Part shown: one piece after another, positions 21,830 through 32,961 of the stretch
Numbering within the stretch: position 1 is the stretch's first letter
Layout of the letters: each line of letters opens with the position of its first letter
NCBI RefSeq assembly: GCF_019393635.1
Contig: NC_057862.1
Coordinates: forward strand, 674,195,814-674,259,813
Origin: Dromiciops gliroides
Taxonomy: Eukaryota; Chordata; Mammalia; Microbiotheria; Microbiotheriidae
Length of the DNA stretch: 64,000 nt
Direction: 5' to 3'
Position numbers and translations under genes: made by a program
Notes under the pieces: generated by a model
Databases searched by the model: none
The model's input: only the letters and a program-made list of their open reading frames with translations
Told to the model about the DNA's origin: nothing

Positions 21830-22605
21830 TAAGCACCTACTGTGTGCTAAGTACTTCGCTAGGTACTGATGATCAAAGAGAATGAAACAGTCCCTACTCT
21901 CTAGGAGTTTACATTTTATTGGAGGAGAGAGCAAATTCATGCACATATAAGTACATACATGCATTCATACATGCACACACATGTAAGCATACATACATAG
22001 TTAGAAAGATAATAAATAAAAATAAATACAAGACAGTGAGGGAGGGAGGAAACATATTCACAGCCATTAAGAAAGCTTTCATGGGGAAGATGATGCCTAA
22101 ACTGTGTCTTGAAGGAAGAGAGGGATTCTGTGAGACTCAGGTGAGGATGGCATGCAATCCAGGCATGAGAAACAATCCACTCAAAGTCATGGGAACAGGA
22201 GATAAAGTGCTGTATGTGAAGAATAGAGAGAAGGCCAGTTTGACTGGATCCCAGTGTGTGGGAAGGAGAGTCATGTCTAGTGAGGCTAGAAAGGTGCACT
22301 GGGGCCAGGGATTTGAGAGCTAAACAGAGGAGCTTTTTTTTTTCTTTAATTTTAGAGGTAATAGGGAGCCAGTGCAGTTTATTGATTATGGGAGTAACAT
22401 GGACAGATCTATGCTTAAGGAACATCATTTTGATAACCAGTATGGAGGATGGATTATAGAGGGGGAAAACTTGATCTAGAAGCCAACCTGCTTCTGATTT
22501 TTGAAGGGATGAACTGGGGACAAGGAGGATAGACATTTTAGAGCACAACTTTTGAATGAGGATGGCTAGGAGAATGTGGTCCCCCCACATTTCAGGGTGA
22601 GACAT
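21830..22605 (-). mobile_element. L2 LINE 3' half with ORF2 C-terminus
   Basis: Reverse L2 from its tail ('gcacctactgtgtgctaag') through the ORF2 end. On the minus strand the stretch 21937-22605 stays open for 222 codons and contains 'VTPIINKLHWLPITSKIK' and 'LCLALKSLAPVHL'. This matches the conserved C-terminal block of L2/CR1-clade ORF2 proteins (LHWLPI...YKALHGLAP). A (CATA)-rich stretch at 21945-22000 and a T run near 22333 interrupt it. Confidence 0.85.
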
Positions 22606-22712
22606 TCAGAATTTTTTCTTTTGTTCTGGTGTTAGTTGAGGGATATCAGGTAAGTTCTCTGCTCAAAAATATCTTTCTCCCACTAACTAAAAAAATTTAC
22701 TTCATATGCATC

Positions 22713-22856
22713 TTTTTTTTTGGTGAGGCAATTGGGGTTAAGTGACTTGCCTAGGGTCACACAGCTAGTAATTGTTAAGTGTCTGAGGCCAGATTTGAAC
22801 TCAGGTCCTCCTTAATCCAGGGCCAGTGCTCTATCCACTGAGCCTCCTAGCTGCCC
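22713..22856 (-). mobile_element. SINE A with target duplication
   Basis: Reverse full-length copy. 'cttcatatgcatctt' flanks it at about 22700-22714 and 22857-22871. Confidence 0.96.
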
Positions 22857-22979
22857 CTTCATATGCATCTTAATAGTAGAAGCTATTTATTGCCACCCAC
22901 CCCCACCCCCCAACACTTGCCCCAGCCAAATCATCATGATACTAAGGGAAATGTTCCAGGCTTGGAGTAGGAAGACCAA

Positions 22980-23135
22980 CAAGGAGGGTTCAAATTTTTA
23001 CTCTAGCACATCATGTATTACTTCTAGAATGTGACTTCACCTGAAGAGCCTCAGTTTTCTCATCTGTAAAATGAGGGTAATGGACTAGATAGCTTCTAAA
23101 GTCCCTTCCAGCTCTAAATGCACAATCCTAAGATG
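22980..23135 (+). mobile_element. MIR SINE
   Basis: 'cctcagttttctcatctgta' and 'aagtcccttccagctctaaa' in sense MIR order. Confidence 0.7.
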
Positions 23136-23139
23136 TTGT

Positions 23140-23260
23140 GATCCTACCCATTTGACCTTCATCAAATTGCAGCCTCAGTTTCCTCCTCTGTAAAACAGGA
23201 TAGGGCTTTGAACTCTATGACCTCTAAGTTCTATTCCAGTTCCCAATCTGCCCTCCTGTG
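23140..23260 (+). mobile_element. MIR SINE fragment
   Basis: 'gcctcagtttcctcctctgt' and 'tgacctctaagttctattc'. A second, adjacent MIR. Confidence 0.6.
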
Positions 23261-23524
23261 ATCCCGTAACCATTTCTCTTCCTTTCTCAGGAAGTTCAGA
23301 GTGCTGGAAACCATACTATTCCTCCACACCTGCTTCACTTCCCCTTGTGTTTGGGGACTCCAATCTAGATGTTTATGGCTTCCTACTTCATTACCTTTGA
23401 TAGGTTGCCATGCTCTATACACTCCCTCCACCAGAGGGTCCTCAGAGGGACAGCTGTGACCCTTGATCTTGCCCTTGGCCTCTGGTTTTCTGCCCCCTCT
23501 ATGATAAAAATGACAACCATAGGA

Positions 23525-23690
23525 ATAATTCACATTGATATAATGCTTTAAGGTTTGCAAAGAGCGTTACACACAGCAATTCTAAAAGCTAGCCACCCTC
23601 ATCATACCCATTTTACAGATAGGAAAACTAATTTGTCCAAAGTTATACACACAAGGGTATTAGGACAACTGTTTAACAACTATGTCTCTG
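23525..23690 (-). mobile_element. MIR SINE
   Basis: 'attcacattgatataatgct', 'ctcatcatacccattttaca' and 'ggaaaactaatttgtccaaa'. Confidence 0.65.
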
Positions 23691-23892
23691 GGGGAGAAAT
23701 AATTCATGACACGATTTTAAATATAACCTGCATCATTAACATTTTCCCCATAACTTTTTTAAGTCCAGCAATCAATAAAATGACTGATCAAGCCCTTATT
23801 TTAAGCATTTGCCAATCTCCAAGGCATAAATGTTCATGCTGAAAGTTTAACAATCAAGCTCTTGCTAGTGGGAACTGGTTTGAGCCTTCTGC

Positions 23893-23963
23893 AGTATCTA
23901 TACCCATATCTATATCCATATCCTTATCTATATCTGTATCTGTGTGTGTGTGTGTGTGTGTGT
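23893..23963 (+). repeat. Compound (TATC)/(TG)n microsatellite
   Basis: Imperfect TATCTA/CCATAT units pass into about 11 TG units at 23941-23963. Confidence 0.9.
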
Positions 23964-24731
23964 ACCCAGTAAGTCTGAGAATAGACTTAAACCCAAGTTT
24001 TCCTAATTCCAAGGTGAGGACTCCATTGCCATGGAACTCCAGCATTATTCTTTCTCACCATAATCTCCTATCTTTCCATCTTTCCCTGTGCTTCCCAATT
24101 CCTCTAACTATTCATCTCCATTGGGACTTCCAATTACTCTACCCCTCAGTGCCTTTGCCCAATCCCCTTCTCTCTGTTCTGGCTCTATTTTCTTACTTTC
24201 CCAATTAATTCATTTATCTACTGTCTTCCCCTCACAGATTCCTTGGCCCCTTTTTTCTGTGAGTATTCATGTTCTCCCACAATCTAGCTTCTATTTCCTA
24301 CTTATATACTGCTGAACACCCTTAGGAAAAGTTCCACAACCAAACCAACTAGGCTCACCAAAAATCTGTTATCTAATATCAACGGGCCTTTGTCTTTTTT
24401 GTGGCAATCTTTTAATGCTTTTCTAATTGACTTTCTGTACCACTCCCCACAGTAGCTATTCTAAACCTTTCTCTTCTCTACTCAGGATTCTCATACCACC
24501 TTTTTTCCTCCCTCTCATTAAAAGTCCTGACTTCATATTTTATTTAGAAAACAGAGGTCATTCACTTTGGGTTCCCTACTCTATACCCCAAAGCTCCTTA
24601 ACTTCATCCTTCTCTTCCCCTTTGAGATGGTTTCTGGCTAAGAGGTGATGACCCTTATCTTTACCAAATCCCTTCCTTTTACTTATGTTCTTAATCCCCT
24701 CCCCATTTCCTCAGGCAATTTGCTGCCTCAA

Positions 24732-24735
<4 letters not shown>

Positions 24736-24808
<73 letters not shown>
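24736..24808 (+). repeat. (CT)n microsatellite
   Basis: About 36 CT units inside the L2 copy, disrupted only at the edges. Confidence 0.98.
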
Positions 24809-24813
<5 letters not shown>

Positions 24814-25184
24814 GTTTTCTGATTTCTTTCCTGCTGCCAACAAATATTTCATCATCCTTCAAAAACCTTCACTTGACCTACCATACCCTCAAGCTATCCT
24901 CCCATATTTCTCCTCTCTTTCACAGCCAAATATCTTTCAAAACACATTTTATTCTGGTTGCCTCCATTTCTTGTTCCCTCACTCACTTCTCAACCCTTTC
25001 AATATGGCTGCTGACCTCATCACTAAACTGAAACTGTTCTCTACAATCAGCAAAGATCTCTTAATGATTTAATCTGATAGCCTATTTCTGCTTCTTATAA
25101 ACTTATCCAACCCCAGTGTCTGATGTCCTTAATTCTGGCACTATATGACCAACTGTTTATTAGATATTAATTATTATTGTACTT

Positions 25185-25290
25185 TTGTTAATAATAAGCA
25201 TAGCTGAAATTCATACAGCACTTTAAGGTTTACAAAGTATGTGCATATATTATCTCATTTGATTCTCTGATGCTCTCTGTGAAGAGAGTC
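25185..25290 (-). mobile_element. MIR fragment inside L2
   Basis: 'gaaattcatacagcacttta' and 'atattatctcatttgattct' match reverse MIR. Confidence 0.6.
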
Positions 25291-25665
25291 TCTGAGAATA
25301 GACTTTCAAACTCAATATGTCTCAAACAGAAATCATGTTCCCTTCAAACCCATCCCTTTTCCAAGTTTTTCTTTTTCTTCTGAGGACACAAACATCCTTC
25401 CAATCACCCAAATTTAGTATCATCCTCAACTCCTCCCTCTTCCTTACCCCCAATATCCAATTAGTTGTAAAATCTTGTCAATTTTTCCTCTGCAATATCT
25501 CTCATCTCCATTCATCCATTCCTTCCTTTGTACTCACATGGCTACCACTCTGGCTCAGATCCTCACTAGGTATCACCTAGACTAGTACTACAGCCTCCTG
25601 ATTGGACTCTCTACCTCTAGAATCTTCCGTCTGTAATTCATCATCCACAGAATTGTCAAAATTAT

Positions 25666-25762
25666 TGTTGTTCAGCTATTTTTCAGTAGTGTCCATCTCT
25701 TTGTGACCCTATTTGAGTTTTCCTGATTCCAGGCCCAGAGCTCTACTGTGCCACATAACCTT
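25666..25762 (-). mobile_element. SINE B fragment inside L2
   Basis: 'attgttgttcagctattttt' and 'ctctttgtgaccctattt' begin a reverse SINE B, then it jumps to the head end 'aggcccagagctctactgtg', so its middle is deleted. Confidence 0.65.
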
Positions 25763-25972
25763 GCTAAAACACAAATCAAACCATGTCACTCCCCCGGCTC
25801 AGGAAGCTTCCTAAGGTCTCTATTGACCCTAGAAGAAAATACAAAGTCCTTCTTGGGCATTCAAAGCCCTTCACAATGTAGCTATAGCTCAACTTTCTTA
25901 CACATTTCCCTAGGCTAAAGCCAGATTGGCCTAGTAGCTCTTCCCCAAATGTGTCACTCCATCTCTTACCTC

Positions 25973-26465
25973 TGTGGTAAAAGTGAAAGCTTTTAGAGTA
26001 GGTTAGCGATAACTGAAGGACACCAGTTTTTGAAGGACCGCTCTTTAGGGGAGGAGACCGTGACAAACAGTTGTGAGTTTGCTAAGCACTCCACTTCCGG
26101 GGTGCGAGCTTAAAGGCAAGGAGAGAACCGAAGTGGTGCCTTTTCTCTCCTCTCCCGCTCACTAACTCTGCACACACGTGCTTGACGCAGTTCTCAGCCT
26201 CAGGGGTGGCCTTGGGTTTTTGGTGAGTTCTATACGGAATATAGACTAAGCTTAGATCTAAGACTATTTATTTGTATTTCTACTTTCCTATTTCTCTAAT
26301 CAGCTTGACCTTGTTTGTTGGCTAATTAATTCCCAAACAATAAAAGCTAAGTAATCCATTTCTAACTAAAGCTCAGAGGTTTCTTTCTCTTACTGGTCTG
26401 GGAGATATATAAGGGAAAGGTTAAAGGGGAGTTTAATGCTCTTATATCCAATTTTAAGTCTCACA
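25973..26465 (+). mobile_element. Solo LTR (ERV1-like) inserted in L2
   Basis: 493 bp with TG...CA ends. The 4-bp sequence CCTC sits directly on both sides (25969-25972 and 26466-26469). A polyadenylation signal AATAAA lies at 26339-26344, with about 120 bases of U5-like sequence after it. L2 sequence continues on both sides. No interior is present, as expected after LTR-LTR recombination. It is a different family from the 5-kb element. Confidence 0.85.
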
Positions 26466-26700
26466 CCTCCCTACATTTGCCTGGGATGCCCCCAGCCCTC
26501 ACTTTATGTTCTCTCTCCTTACTTCTATCTCATAGGATACAGAGCTTCTCAAAGTCTCAGCTCTTGGACCATCACCTGATCTCCACAGTTGGAAGTGCTT
26601 GCTCCCTCCTCCTCTAATCATCATGTTTATACTTAGCTATTTAGATACTGCATCCCTCCAAGAGATTATGAGCTCTTCACAGATTGCAAAGGAAAGAGAC
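26466..26700 (+). mobile_element. L2 LINE 3' part (right of the solo LTR)
   Basis: 'tgcctgggatgcccccag' and 'agattatgagctcttcacag' continue the L2 3' region. The expected tail is eroded. Confidence 0.6.
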
Positions 26701-27375
26701 TAGAGGCAAGGAGTCCAATTAGGAGGCTCATCCAACAGTTCAAATGACAAATAGTCAGGGTCAGAACTGAGTAATATCCATATGAATGAAATGCAGGGAA
26801 TGGGTGACTCTACATGAGAGATAGAATTGACAAGGTTTAGTAACCATCATGCATTTAGGATTCTTATCTCCTATACCCAGCACAATGAATTGCACAAAGT
26901 CATTACTGGGTTTATGGATTTACCACCCACTGGGGAAAGGGAGTTTCAGTCAGGGACAGTATAGTCTGAGGTCGGCATATTTCATTCATTCACTCATTCA
27001 CTCATTCAGCCATAAAAGGTGTGTTAGACTGTGACAGCAGAGGCATATGTAGTGTCCAGGAAGAAGGGAAGAGTCCCTCTCTACCATAATCAGGCCACAT
27101 CTAGAACAGTCCTGGGAATCCCATTTTTTAGGTAGGACTCTGATATGTAATAGAGTATCCAGAATGGTGAAAAGCCTGTAGCTCTTACCATATCGAGGAT
27201 CAGTTCTGAAGGAAATGGGAATGTTAGGATTGGAAAAGAAAAAAACTGGGGCTGGGGAGAGAGTGAAGAGGCATGATGTTTGCTTTCCAGTAATTGGTAA
27301 TCATGTAAAAGGGATTGAGGTTACATTTTTCTACTTAGCCTCAGAGGGTAGAACAACAGGTGAACATCATTCCTG

Positions 27376-27477
27376 TTGTTCAGTCATTTCAGTCTTGTCC
27401 AGCTCTTCTTAACCCCATTTGGGGTTTTCTTGGCAAAGATACTGGAGTGGTTTGTCATTTCCTTCTCTAGTTCAATT
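27376..27477 (-). mobile_element. SINE B 3' fragment
   Basis: 'ttgttcagtcatttcagtct', 'ccccatttggggttttct' and 'gatactggagtggtttgtca' are the reverse of the SINE B 3' half. The head is missing. Confidence 0.85.
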
Positions 27478-27594
27478 TACAGTGATATATGAAAAGAGAA
27501 AAGCTTAGCACTCCCCTTGATAAATATGGAAGAGGTCCTAGTGGCATTTACAACACATATGGTTAAGGCATCGTCACCTGCTCTGTGGCATATA

Positions 27595-27705
27595 GTTCAA
27601 TTCACAGATAAGGAAACTGAGGCAAACAGTATTAAGTGACTTTCCCAGGATCACACAGATAGTATCTTCCAGGTCTCCCTGACTCCAGGCCCTGCCATCT
27701 TAATA
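27595..27705 (-). mobile_element. MIR fragment
   Basis: 'acagataaggaaactgaggc' followed by 'ggatcacacagatagtat'. Confidence 0.65.
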
Positions 27706-27929
27706 TTAGAAGAAGAAAAAAAACCCATTAACAATTGGAGCTATTCCTAAATAGAATGGTCCCCAGTTAGAGGTAATGAGTTCCCCCTTGCTGAGGGTCT
27801 TCAAGTAGAGACTGGAGAGCTACTTAGTGGGGATATTATAGAGAGAATTTTTATTCAGGTATAGCTTGTACTAGATGTCCTCTGAGGGTCCTTTCCAGAA
27901 CTCACAGTCTGGGATTTTATGATTTATTC

Positions 27930-28060
27930 ATTTACTCATTCATCCTCTCATCAAATATTAATTTAACAAACACTCTATAGACACGTAATCAGTTTTCAGG
28001 GCATTGTGCTAGGGTCTTGAGTTATGGGATTCAAAGATGAACAGTAGGTAGACTCAGGCC
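27930..28060 (-). mobile_element. L2-like 3' tail
   Basis: 'catcaaatattaatttaaca', 'gggcattgtgctagggtct' and 'ggccctgtggaatttact' fit a decayed reverse L2 tail. Confidence 0.4.
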
Positions 28061-28199
28061 CTGTGGAATTTACTGCCTTATGTGTGGGGTCATAATAGGA
28101 GACATCAGCAGCCAGAGGGACTGCAGGGCATGAGGTGCCGGCCAAGGAAAGCTTCAGGATATCTGTCTTTTGTGTCTTCCCAATTTCCTGTTGAGTGTT

Positions 28200-28585
28200 T
28201 TGTTCCTATAAAATTCAACTAATTTAATTGAACAGAATAAGATCTTACCTGCCCTCCATAGTCATCTCCTCACCCTACTCTCTTAATGTCAGTCACCATG
28301 CTCATCCCCTCTTCCCCCCTCCAAATCACAACTTTGGGCTCCCCCCAATCCCTCCAGTCTGTCAGGTGAACTTTCACCTTCTCTTGCTCCGAACATCAGT
28401 TGTCCCTGCCACTCTTCAGAGTTCACCACTGTCTAGTACCACACCACCCTTTCCAGATCCTCCTTAGGAACCAATTGCCTTTCCCTTATTAGAATGTAAG
28501 CTCCTTGAGGGCAGGAACTTGATTTCTATCCCTGGTGTTTAGCACTGTCTCTAGCACAAGTGCTTAATAAATACTCTATTTAGCT
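28200..28585 (+). mobile_element. L2 LINE 3' end
   Basis: Pyrimidine-rich 3' coding/UTR sequence ending in 'gaatgtaagctccttgaggg', 'ggtgtttagcactgtctc' and 'gtgcttaataaatactct'. Confidence 0.75.
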
Positions 28586-28699
28586 ACCTAACTACCTACC
28601 ATGTCCAGGGCACCTTGAAGTACAATTGATATAAAAAGAAAAACTGACACAGATTTCCCAAAAGGGCCTCCTGAATTATAAAAAAGCCTTTTCTTTTAT

Positions 28700-28820
28700 A
28701 CTAATACCAGCTCAAATTTATGAGACACGGGTTCATGATGACAATTTTTCTTCACAAGACCCCTGTAAGGTTTCTTATCCACATATTATGGATAAGGAAA
28801 CTGAGGCCTGAAGTATAGTT
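28700..28820 (-). mobile_element. MIR remnant
   Basis: 'acaagacccctgtaaggttt' and 'tatggataaggaaactgagg'. Confidence 0.5.
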
Positions 28821-29075
28821 ATCCCTTCCACATTGAGGGGTTTAGGGACTGGCATCCCCACAATCTGGAAAGTCCACATGAAAATTTTTGGAGCTCCATA
28901 CCAAAGAATGTCTGGATTATTATGATATTAAAAGATAAAATATGCTGATGTTATATAATACTATGCATATATTTATGCATTTCTGAGTTTCTAAACTTTT
29001 TCTGTCTTAGCTGCTGACCTTCATGTGCTGTCTGCAGTTTCTGCAAAACTCCCCCCAAATTCCCATTTAATGTCT

Positions 29076-29235
29076 TTTTGTTGTTGTTGTTGTTGTTGTT
29101 TTTTCAGGGCAATGAGGGTTAAGTGACTTGCCCAGGGTCACACAGCTAGTAAGTGTCAAGTGTGAGGCTGGATTTGAACTCAGGTCCTCCTGAACCCAGG
29201 GCTGGTGCTTTATCCACTGCACCACCTAGCTTGCC
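29076..29235 (-). mobile_element. SINE A with (TTG)n tail and target duplication
   Basis: Reverse copy whose tail became (TTG)n at 29079-29099. 'catttaatgtctt' flanks it near 29063-29075 and 29238-29250. Confidence 0.95.
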
Positions 29236-29299
29236 CCCATTTAATGTCTTATGCCAACCCACAATATATACCTATTTCTTTTTTTTTTCAACCCAAAAT

Positions 29300-29790
29300 A
29301 TATCAAAACCACAATGGGAAAAGTTGTAACGTGTAAGGGATAACTGCATAAAGCTTTTGATACTAAAGGATATTGTTTCTATATAAATGATTGTTTTCAG
29401 CCTGATTCCTCTACTAGGCCATGCTCCCTCTTCTTTTCTCTCCCTCCCACCAGGGTTTCAGTGCCCTCATGTTTTCTGGTAATCCAATGATCCCTCCATG
29501 TCCAGCCTAAGGCCTCCCATCCCAGCTCTGCCCTCCCCTTCAGGGACTCAGGCTCCAGAATTGCCTCTTCCTCACTCTGCCCATCAAAAGTCTACTCCCA
29601 GAGGAATGCAATTTCTACTCCCAACACTCTTCCTACAAGGCCATGATGATCTTTTACACTCATCCTCGCTTACTTTCTTTTGTCTCCATCTGGTATGCAA
29701 GTCTCTAAACTCTGTGTTGATCTATGACTTCCCTGTGTATACACATATCAGTCTCTTTGGGCATCTTGTTTCTTCTTCATTGGAATCAGT
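29300..29790. other. Unassigned, pyrimidine-rich DNA
   Basis: The open frame at 29498-29938 (146 codons) has no recognisable domain. The C/T-rich start could be an old L2, but no tail is visible. Confidence 0.4.
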
Positions 29791-29799
29791 AGTTAGGGT

Positions 29800-29900
29800 T
29801 GTTAGAATTTTAGTCTTCAGAAAACTGAGGCATGGAGAGGTTATGAGATGTTTTGTCCAGAATCATGCAGCCATCAGATGTCAAAGTTGTCTGTGTGGAA
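29800..29900 (-). mobile_element. MIR remnant
   Basis: 'cttcagaaaactgaggcatg' and 'cagaatcatgcagccatc'. Confidence 0.5.
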
Positions 29901-30112
29901 CAGAGAGTGTGATTCTTCTTTATGCCTCCCACAGCTGACAAATGTAATGCTGCAGAGTAAGGAAACAATGGGGTAAGCATTGGGTCTTGTGACCCAAAGA
30001 AAACATCAGGGCTTTCTCTGATGCAGATAGTATGTCCTTTATAATTAATTTGGATATTTATAATATTCAAAATCACTTAGTTCCTCAAAGTTGTTCTTAA
30101 AACAATATTGCT

Positions 30113-30256
30113 GGGGCAGCTAGGTGGCACAGTGGATAGAGCACCGGCCCTGGAGTCAGGAGTACCTGAGTTCAAATCCAGCCTCAGACACTTAACACTT
30201 ACTAGCTGTGTGACCCTGGGCAAGTCACTTAACCCCAATTGCCTCACTAAAAACAA
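30113..30256 (+). mobile_element. SINE A with target duplication
   Basis: 'ctggagtcaggagtacctga' type, with 'caattgcctcac' before the tail. 'aaacaatattgct' flanks both ends (about 30099-30112 and 30255-30268). Confidence 0.96.
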
Positions 30257-30269
30257 AACAATATTGCTG

Positions 30270-31135
30270 TTACTATATACAATGTTCCTTTTTGTTCTGA
30301 TCATTTTGCTCTTCATTATTTCATGCAAGTCTTTACATAAGGTATGGCAAAATAGGGAGAAGCAGTCATAATTCATTCATTGACCTGTGACCTCGTAGTA
30401 GGTTGGAGTGGGGCTAAGCAGGGTGAATACCAGTCAATAACCCTATTAACCCAAATGACCTCTAATGGCTACTTCTAGTTTCCTTATTTATTTTCTACCT
30501 AAGCTACAAGCAATCAAGGCAGATAGACATATTAATATTTACTAATAAATTAAAAGACATGAAAATCTTCCTTGTCAATCAATCAATGAGCTCTGAACCC
30601 CCACTCTGGTTTCTATAGAGAAGTATCTTTTTTCCAGATTTATTTTGTACCTTTCTCACTTCAAAGTGTCAGTGTCATGCTTAAATATCAGTGTTACTGC
30701 CCTTATTACAGCAGAAAATAAGAAACACAATGATTAAATTATTCACAATGCATCACAGTGAGGAAAGTTCAGAGCCCCCTCTGTACTTTTCAAAAGAAGG
30801 GTAAAGTTCCAATGAATAGGATGTTCTCAACAACAATACCAGTGTGACTCAAATCTAGAAAGCCAGTTATCTCAACATGATTATTCAAGTCTCTCAGGAA
30901 ATCTTTTCATAATATCCTTTTGCAAAATAAGAATTAAATCATACTTTCAAAATGTCTCTTTAAATACGTTCTCGTTGACAGTTAACTCACCCGGTCTCTG
31001 AGGACAAAAGTTCTCTTAGACCTTCCTTTGTGCTTTATAGTCTCTTTTCCCATGACAGTTTACTCACTCAAGATTAAACCCTCTTCTCCAATGCTCTATC
31101 CTATCTCCAAGTTTAGAGTAACTGTATACACAGTC
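30270..31135. other. Unassigned, AT-rich, repeat-poor DNA
   Basis: No repeat family and no convincing frame. Plausibly unique. Confidence 0.4.
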
Positions 31136-31139
31136 TCTA

Positions 31140-31290
31140 TTAGAAGGACCACCAAAGCTGGTATTAAACATCTATTGAACACCAACTGTATGCATGATGC
31201 TATGCTAGATCCTAGTCAAGTTGGAGAAAAACATAGAAGACCCTGCCTTTGTCCCCTAGGAATTTTTTCTAATCCAATTGAGGAATCAAG
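31140..31290 (-). mobile_element. L2 LINE 3' tail
   Basis: 'aacatctattgaacaccaac', 'gatgctatgctagatcct' and 'agaccctgcctttgtccc'. Confidence 0.5.
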
Positions 31291-31630
31291 TCACAAATAC
31301 GTAGAGTTGCATAGCAGCATGATGGGCAAAATGAAGGGAAGTAGATGTGAGTGAGCCATGAGATTTTAGAAGAGGAAGAAGTCATGATAAATGTGGAAAG
31401 CATGAGTAATTATTAAATATTGATTTAGCATTTTATTATTTGATTAACCCTGTGCTAATTAGTCTATGGTTAGTACATAAAAAATACAACCTCCACTCAT
31501 TGACATAAACTTTGACAATTCCATGAAGTAATTAATGTACAGTAAAGGACCCATGTTTACATGTTCACCTTCCTCCCCTCCCAAAAAAGTGAGAGAGGAA
31601 TTGGAGTACTTTATTCCTATACCCAGAACA
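31290..31630. other. Unassigned DNA
   Basis: AT-rich, no repeat or gene recognised. Confidence 0.4.
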
Positions 31631-31639
31631 CCCAGATAT

Positions 31640-31750
31640 ACACATCAAACTTTGATAAGTCACTTCCCTTCTTATTCTTCATCTGTAAACTAAGAGAGCT
31701 GGATTAAGTGACTTTTAAAATCCCTTTGAACTTTATAATCCTATGATCTC
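31640..31750 (+). mobile_element. MIR fragment
   Basis: 'gataagtcacttcccttct', 'cttcatctgtaaactaagag' and 'tttataatcctatgatct'. Confidence 0.55.
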
Positions 31751-31879
31751 ATCCCCTGAGGAAAAAAGAGTTTTGATTGTGTATAGAATCTGATGAGGTG
31801 GGGGCACTTCATTCATTCATTCATCACCTTGTTCATCAATAAAAGTATGCTCTGTCAGACAAGAAAGTAGATGAAAATG

Positions 31880-32036
31880 TTAGGTTTGATCAAAGAGATT
31901 TCATGCTAAGGAATAAGGAGGCAATGATCCCTACAAGTCTGACCATATTTGGATCACATCCAGAGCATTGTGTTCAATACTCAATTTGAGGTAACACATT
32001 TTATGAAGGCCATTGATATGCTATGGAATGCTCAGA
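31880..32036 (+). mobile_element. L3/CR1-type LINE fragment
   Basis: 'catatttggatcacatccag', 'cattgtgttcaatactcaat' and 'ttatgaaggccattgatatg' follow the CR1/L3 3' coding order. It stops at a purine tract. Confidence 0.6.
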
Positions 32037-32112
32037 AGTAGGAAAGAGAGAGAGAGGAAGAGAAAGAGGGAAAGAGAGAAAAAGAAAGAAAAAGGAGGAG
32101 GAGGAAGAAGAT
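32037..32112 (+). repeat. Polypurine tract
   Basis: About 75 bases of GA/GAAA/GGA units. Confidence 0.9.
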
Positions 32113-32154
32113 GAGAGCATTGAATCTGGAATCTTGACATCTGTAGTCAAATGA

Positions 32155-32420
32155 GCTGGGGGTATGGTAAGTAGAGGGCTGGACTTTGAATCAAGAAGAC
32201 CTGAGTTCAAATACAGCCCCAGACACTTATTAGTTCTGCAACCCTGAGCAAATCAATCTGTGTGTGTGTGTGTATGTGTGTGTGTAGGTCTCTGTCTCTC
32301 TGCATCAATATCTTCATCTGCAAAATGGAAATGATAATAATAACTACCTCACAAGGTTGTTGTAAAGATCAAATAAAATAGTATATATGAGATGTTTTGC
32401 GAATCTTAAAGTGATATCAT
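32155..32420 (+). mobile_element. Old SINE A-like and MIR-like copy with internal (TG)n
   Basis: 'gaagacctgagttcaaatac' and 'agacacttattagttctgca', then a (TG)n at 32259-32284, then 'cttcatctgcaaaatggaaa' and 'cacaaggttgttgtaaagat'. Confidence 0.6.
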
Positions 32421-32424
32421 ATAT

Positions 32425-32610
32425 AGGCTAATGGTTATTATTATATGTCCTGCCGCTAACCCTGTTACTTGAGCAAAATGCAAAATCTCCCTGAGCCTCA
32501 GTTTCCTCATCTGTTCAATGGGGATAATAATACTTGTAGTATCTACTTCACATAGATGTGTGGGACTCAAATTCTGCATAAATAGCATTTATTACCAATT
32601 ATGTAATGAA
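32425..32610 (+). mobile_element. MIR SINE
   Basis: 'cctcagtttcctcatctgtt' and 'gggataataatacttgtag' with a sense MIR tail. Confidence 0.7.
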
Positions 32611-32960
32611 TTATTAGCATTATGCTCACACTACATATCTGATAGTGTAATTGTGAGAAAATTATTTTGATGGTCTGAATTGACATAAATGTTATTTTTT
32701 TATTATTAGCAGTATTGTCATTGTCTCACATGTGCACATTTAGCCAAAGAAAAGCAGTATGAATCTATGTCTTTAAAAAGACAGCAAACAAACGAACAAA
32801 AAAGACAGCAAAAGAATTTGAAACAGTCACTATTTGCCTCCATTCTTGGATGACCTTGAGTACAAAGAAGGAAAGAGTTCCAGTAGATGATTTAGAAATA
32901 AATATATTTTTTAAACTTTGGGGAAGTAGCCAAAAGTGTTCAACTAAGTTGAACTTTTGT
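32611..32960. other. Unassigned DNA
   Basis: Nothing recognised. Confidence 0.4.
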
Positions 32961-32961
32961 G

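Larger units (their letters stand above)
24050..25972 (+). mobile_element. Long L2 LINE copy, ORF2 region (left part)
   Basis: Pyrimidine-rich sense L2. 'aaactgaaactgttctctac' fits the ORF2 stretch before the reverse transcriptase core. From 25317 the frame reads 'MSQTEIMFPSNPSLF' ... 'FSIILNSSLFLTPNIQ' ... 'KSCQFFLCNISHLHS', which matches the L2 motif series (MSKTELL, LGVILDSSLSLTPHIQ, SCWLYLQNISR). A MIR piece and a SINE B piece interrupt it, and a solo LTR splits it at 25973. It resumes at 26466. Confidence 0.75.
26940..27920 (+). mobile_element. L3/CR1-type LINE 3' region with insertions
   Basis: CR1-like phrases appear in order: 'gccacatctagaacagtcct', 'tccagaatggtgaaaagcct', then after interruptions 'gggtcttcaagtagagactg' and 'gtactagatgtcctctgagg'. 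A SINE B piece and a MIR piece lie within. Confidence 0.6.

Noticed and set aside
23893-23963. Short regular repeats that might suggest a CRISPR array
   Set aside because: Units are 2-6 bases with no spacers; this is a eukaryotic microsatellite.
29498-29938. 146-codon open frame
   Set aside because: Pyrimidine-rich start, no domain, overlaps a MIR remnant at its 3' end. Probably chance or decayed L2.
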